From NCBI RefSeq assembly GCF_040958095.1, contig NC_091152.1:21614531-21678530 (forward strand): DNA of 64,000 nucleotides, written 5' to 3'. The notes under the pieces were generated by a model. That model had not been told where the DNA came from and did no database searches. It saw only the letters and a list, made by a program, of their open reading frames with translations. A program made the translations under genes and the position numbers. Position 1 is the first letter of the stretch; each line of letters begins with the position of its first letter. The DNA comes from Procambarus clarkii (taxonomy: Eukaryota; Arthropoda; Malacostraca; Decapoda; Cambaridae). Of the stretch, positions 59,094 to 64,000 are shown in pieces.

Positions 59094-59733
59094 GGTTTTA
59101 CGTAGCTGTGAATTACATGCCCGAGCATGGCTTCACTGCGCATCTAGGGAATCGGCTATCGTGGAGGTGTTGAGTTCCGATGACCTGCGGTCGGACCCTA
59201 AGCGTTGTTCTGAGGATGCTCCAACCCCTGGGGGTCCCGTCTGGGTGGATGTGGCCGAGTATGGTAGTTCCGTGTCTTCAGCTGACGAGGAAATGCCTGG
59301 GAGTGCCTGATGGCGGTGCGGGGGTGGAAGTGACAGAAGTCCATTCTGCAGTGGCGCCTGATGGTGAAGGGCTTCAATGCTGGTTCCTGTAGGCCACCCT
59401 GCTCCCCCAGCTGTGGGCTCTCCGAAAACAAGGACTTGGTGGTGGTGCTTAGGAAGGATGCTGGCTCGCAGGCCGTTGTGAAGTCGGGCTCTGTGCAGCA
59501 GCGTTCTGTGTCTGATTATCCTGTGCAACATTCATTGTGTATGCATCGGCCCTGTGCCAAGAAGGTGTTCCACTGTCTCTGGCTGTCTGGGATGAGTGGT
59601 GGCGGTATCCTCCGAAGTATCCTCGGGAGGACTATCCTACTATATACCATATACAAGATTCTGTGTCCGATTCGGAGTGACGTTTACCCATTAAGTTGAG
59701 CTTGTTTGATGCTAGTTGTTGCGTTGTTGTGTT

Positions 59734-59963
<230 letters not shown>

Positions 59964-60125
59964 TTCATGTATTTGTGGTGGGTTCAGTATGGTGCTTGTT
60001 GTTAGGTACTTTGTATTATGGCTGTTGATTTGTGCTTGTATGTTGTGGTGGTACTTCGGTGCCCTTGATTTTATTGTATTTTCTTTTATTGTATATATAT
60101 AGAGCATATGCCTTGGCATGTAAAT

Positions 60126-60128
<3 letters not shown>

Positions 60129-60212
<84 letters not shown>
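60129..60212. repeat. (TA)n microsatellite
   Basis: Pure TA tract flush with the 3' end of the antisense SINE at 60213. Confidence 0.98.
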
Positions 60213-60215
<3 letters not shown>

Positions 60216-60352
60216 TTGGAAGGGGTCAGGATAAGGATTTGGGATGGGACGGGGGAAAGGAATGGTGCCCAACCACTTGGATGGTCGAGGATTGAGCGCC
60301 GACCTGCATGAATCAAGACCGTTGCTCTACCGTCCACCACAAGTGGTTAAAC
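60213..60352 (-). mobile_element. tRNA-derived SINE with a TA tail, antisense
   Basis: The minus strand reads a tRNA-like head (GTGGACGGTAGAGCAACGGT as A-box region; a GCGCTCAATCC B-box-like motif). CCAAGTGGTTGGGCACC follows, then a pyrimidine-rich body ending in the TA microsatellite. Confidence 0.7.
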
Positions 60353-60503
60353 AAAAACCTATTTTATGATCTCTGATGTAATAGTTCCATGGGGAATTAC
60401 CAAGTAATAAGGAAACAGAGACAGTAAAGACAAGGAGGGAGGATTTGCACGCCTAGGAAAATGTAAGTGGAAGTTCATGGAACTTGAAAATCAAAATGTA
60501 AAT

Positions 60504-60504
60504 T

Positions 60505-60535
<31 letters not shown>

Positions 60536-60690
60536 TCTTACATTCTTGTAAAGTCACTAGCGCACACAGCATTTCAGGCAGGTATTTAATGCTAATATTC
60601 CCCAGAATACGACCTTCCAAATCGTTTAGCAACCAGGTACGCAGATACGCAATGTAAATAGATACGCAGTCGTATCTATTTACACAGTCA
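60504..60690 (-). mobile_element. Tail fragment of the SINE family seen at 10180-10512
   Basis: (TTTA)n at 60504-60537, then a diverged match to 10201-10330 (CACTAGCGCACACAGC; ATTCCCCAGAATACGAC). The tRNA-like head is missing. Confidence 0.65.
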
Positions 60691-60714
60691 TATCAGAGAC
60701 TCTTAACAGCTGAT

Positions 60715-62640
60715 GGGAGAAGTTGGTGGTGCTGGTAATTTACAGTCCCCCAGCTAACAACAGACGACCCAGACAAGAATATGATAACAAGGCATTCATA
60801 GATGAACTGCAGAGAGCAGCAGCAACAACAGCACACATAATAAGAGCAAAACTACTATTCATGGGGGACCTAAATCACGGGAAGATTCATTGGGAATCGA
60901 GAAATCTCCGTGGTGGGGAAGAAGGATGGGGGAGCTCAAATAGTGGAATTTGTGGAAATAAACTTCTCATCGCAGCCTGTACACGAGGACACAAGAGAAA
61001 GGGGAGGAGATACGCCAAGTCTACACGACCTGATCTTCACCCAGACTGGGAACTTGGAGCACTAAATACCACTAGGAGCCAGTGATCATTGTGTCCTGCT
61101 GTTTCACTTTTTGATCGAACTTTAAACAGTACCCATAAGACATAGAGTGAGAGAAAGGAGAGTAAGCTATAGAAAACGGGATTACATGGAAGAGAGAGAG
61201 AGTATCTGGGAAGTATATAATAGCATGAAGAACTTGAGGGAACAACAGTCCAGAAAATGATGGACCAAGACAAATTGAAATGCAAAGTAGCTGAAGAGAG
61301 ATTCTTACCAACAATAAGAAAAACATGGGAAAGAATATAGTAACTATAGTTCAATAGACAGTGCCACAAACCAAAAACGAAAAGCAAGAAGGAGTGGAAG
61401 AAATACAGAGATCAAAGAACAGATGAAAACCGGAATAGACTCATTCGTTGCAACAAGGCAACGAATGAATACATTATTATACGAAGAATGTTGGAAGGAA
61501 ACTGTGAACATTATATTGCCTCTAAAGCAACCAAACCTCCTACACAGTCCTATAAGAAAGAAAATAACAGTGAACAACTAAGCGACTAGATTAGGAAAAA
61601 GGGGAGGTGAAAATAGAGGAAATGATAAGGAAATATGTGAGTAACTTAAATCCATGGAGTGGACCCACCTGAGCCTGAAGAGCTTGCCGTGCTCGACGAG
61701 GTTACCAAGATGAAAGACTGCAATATTGAGGCAACAGCAGAATAAGGAAACAACTAGCATCATTAAACGAAAGTAAAGCTATAAGACCACACAACGTGGA
61801 TGTTATGAGCAGCGGCACAGGTCCTCCGAGTGCCTTTAGATCTTTAATGAGTCACTAAAAAAGAGCGAATTGCCCACATGCTGGAAGAAGGCAAATTGGG
61901 TACTAATTTACAAGAAGAGAGATAGAGAAGAAGCACTTAACTACAGACTAGCGCCACTGAAGAGCATTCCTTGCAAAGTACTCGGAAAAATAAAGATAAT
62001 AACATTACACACCTGGAGAAATCAGGTATGTAAGAAACGTCAACAAGGCTTTAGGGAAGGATAATCTATAAAGTATAAAGTTGGTGCCTGACGAACCTGC
62101 TGGAGTTGTATGACAAAGCAACGAAAATAAGGAAGGACAGAGAAGGTTGGGCAGATTACATATTTCTGGACTGCCAAAAAGCCTTTGATATAATACCTCA
62201 CCTGACAGAACGGAGGGAGTTAGCGAAAAAGCACTAACATGGGTAAAGAATTATATAACAGATAGGAGCCAGAGAGTAACAATGACGAGCAGGAAGTCGG
62301 AATGACGTAGGTTGTGTACCTCAAGAACGGTGCTGGAACCCATTCTATTCCTCCCTTGCGTAAACTACTTATCTACTGAGTTTAGTCTTATATGTCAATG
62401 TTTGCAGACACTGCAAAACTAACGAGGAGAGTTGTGACAGATCAGGATAGTCAGACTCTCCACCACAATTTAAAACAAGATGCAGAGTTGGTCAACTTAA
62501 AACAAGATGCAGAAATGGTTACTGGCGTTCAACACCAACAAGTGTAAGGTGATGGAAATGGGAACAGGGATTAGGGAGACAAAATGGCCAATACACAAAG
62601 AGTGGAAACTACCTCTCTATAACGACTAGAGGAAAAGGCC
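60715..62640 (+). pseudogene. Old, decayed CR1/L2-like LINE copy
   Basis: Endonuclease remnants at 60723-61085: VIYSPPANNRRPRQEYDNKA and LLFMGDLNHGKIHWESRN. Reverse transcriptase remnants follow 61860: NWVLIYKKRDREEALNYR near 61900, QQGFREG near 62045, DREGWADYIFLDCQKAFD near 62135 (Asp strand) and SMFADTAKL near 62398, where the second catalytic Asp reads Thr. Frames change every 50-200 bp and many stops are present. Much more diverged from the intact copy at 5630-9337 than copies A and B are, so it represents an older subfamily. The 3' end is lost where the 31-bp minisatellite begins. Confidence 0.82.
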
Positions 62641-62771
62641 TGAGAGTGGACGTAACACCAAGCCCAATTGTTCCTGCTGAGGCCATTGTCAGCGATATTC
62701 CCTTGGCTATGGTTACCTTTATCACTGTCACTTCCTACATATTTGTCTGCTACCTTTTGTCTGTATATTTT

Positions 62772-63646
62772 ATTCTTGTATACCACAGTATCCACTGACG
62801 CTCCCCTTGTATACCTCAGTATCCACTGAAGCTCCCCTTGTATACCACAGTATCCACTGACGCTCCCCTTGTATACCTCAGTATCCACTGAAGCTCCCCT
62901 TGTATACCACAGTATCCACTGACGCTCCCCTTGTATACCACAGTATCCACTGACGCTCCCCTTGTATACCACAGTATCCACTGACGCTCCCCTTGTATAC
63001 CACAGTATGCACTGACGCTCCCCTTGTATACCACAGTATCCACTGAAGCTCCCCTTGTATACCACAGTATGCACTGAAGGTCTCCTTGTATACCACAGTA
63101 TCCACTGAAGGTCCCCTTGTATACCACAGTATCCACTGAAGGTCCCCTTGTATACCACAGTATCCACTGGAGGTCCCCTTGTATACCACAGTATCCACTG
63201 AAGGTCTCCTTGTATACCACAGTATCCACTGAAGGTCTCCTCGTATACCACAGTATCCACTGAAGGTCTCCTCGTATACCACAGTATCCACTGAAGGTCT
63301 CTTCGTATACCACAGTATCTACTGAAGGTCTCCTTGTATACCACAGTATCCACTGAAGGTCTCCTCGTATACCGCAGTATCCACTGAAGGTCTCCTTGTA
63401 TACCACAGTATCCACTGAAGGTCTCCTCGTATACCGCAGTATCCACTGAAGGTCCCCTCGTATACCACAGTATCCACTGAAGGTCCCCTTGTATACCACA
63501 GTATCTACTGAAGGTTCCCTCGTATACCGCAGTATCCACTGAAGGTCTCCTTGTATACCACAGTATCCACTGAAGGTCCCCTTGTATACCACAGTATACA
63601 CTGAAGGTCTCCTTATATACCACAGTATCCACTGAAGGTCTCCTTG
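62772..63646. repeat. 31-bp minisatellite, about 28 units
   Basis: Unit TTGTATACCACAGTATCCAC plus TGAAGGTCTCC, with CGCTCCC and TCGTATACC variants in blocks. Minus-strand frames of up to 353 codons (YCGIQGDLQWIL repeats) exist only because the unit lacks stops. Confidence 0.96.
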
Positions 63647-63649
63647 TAC

Positions 63650-64000
63650 ATGTTGTACTGAACGGGGTGAGAATAGCTTGAGCTACCTTATTCCTTTATG
63701 TGTATTTGACCTCAATAAACTTATTTCAATTTCAATTTCAATAATAATTATAATACCTTGGTATGGTTTTTATCATGCAGATGAAACAATAACAAGGTCT
63801 CACTTGACAAGAATAAAACACAATGTAATAATCACACATATTAAGCATGCCACACAGTCAACTGCTAATTACCCCCACTTACATGCCACTAAAACGACCA
63901 TAGTAATCAATCACTCCCAACACTTCCTGTAACAGATGGTAACAAATCCTATCTCAAATATGTTTATAATAACGCCCGCACATATATTCGTGGGTCACTC
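63650..64000. other. No gene seen
   Basis: A+T-rich sequence, with CAATTTCAATTTCAAT short repeats near 63727. Nothing recognised. Confidence 0.5.

Noticed and set aside
62571..63632. Minus-strand frame of 353 codons
   Set aside because: Product of the 31-bp minisatellite (YCGIQGD-type repeats), not a protein family.

Overview
This window is a eukaryotic, repeat-dominated stretch. The repeats point to a decapod crustacean, most likely a crayfish-like genome, but that is inference. The evidence is: several tRNA-derived SINE families, CR1/L2-like LINEs, Penelope-like elements (PLEs), BEL/Pao and Ty3/gypsy LTR elements, very long TA, AC and GA microsatellites, and short runs of the arthropod telomere motif TTAGG inside a foldback element. 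I found no convincing host protein-coding gene, rRNA or functional tRNA gene. Every long open frame with recognisable protein similarity is a transposable-element product. Several other long open frames are only minisatellites whose unit length happens to avoid stops.

Layout. 1-9500: a SINE followed by three head-to-tail copies of one CR1/L2-like LINE, each joined to the AC-microsatellite tail of the element before it. The third copy (4986-9337) has intact ORF1 and ORF2. 9500-16600: no gene, one antisense SINE, A+T-rich noncoding sequence. 16611-17100: 34-bp minisatellite. 17137-27293: a broken BEL/Pao element on the minus strand, split by a nearly pristine Ty3/gypsy element (19192-26367). 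That element has two 984-bp LTRs, a 5-bp target duplication (ATATC) and one long Gag-Pol frame with integrase BEFORE reverse transcriptase (Gmr1-like order). 27893-30560: an inverted pair of PLE 3' ends, then an array of 288-bp units carrying a tRNA-like SINE head, six direct and about 1.7 inverted. 30575-37300: an SGNH-hydrolase-like fragment and many minisatellites, including 1.1 kb of a 21-bp unit. 39463-46006: alternating TA microsatellites and mobile elements: a foldback element with a hammerhead-ribozyme-like motif, two head-to-head PLE copies with GIY-YIG endonuclease, a TTAGG-containing foldback element, the C-terminus of a restriction-like-endonuclease LINE, and seven 260-bp tandem units with a related tRNA-like head.

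46193-64000: SINEs, fragments of RNase H-bearing LINEs (one inserted cleanly into a 29-bp minisatellite, another with a minisatellite grown inside its zinc-knuckle coding region), 28-bp and 31-bp minisatellites, a frameshifted LINE ORF1 with a CCHC knuckle, and an old, decayed relative of the first LINE.

How the parts relate. The SINE at 1-239 ends in the same 3' tail as the neighbouring LINEs, which suggests that LINE machinery moves it. The PLE copies carry paired hammerhead-like folds, and one truncated PLE copy starts at the predicted cleavage point. TA microsatellites lie flush against SINE tails, foldback ends and LINE ends, so they look like element tails or preferred targets rather than random simple sequence.
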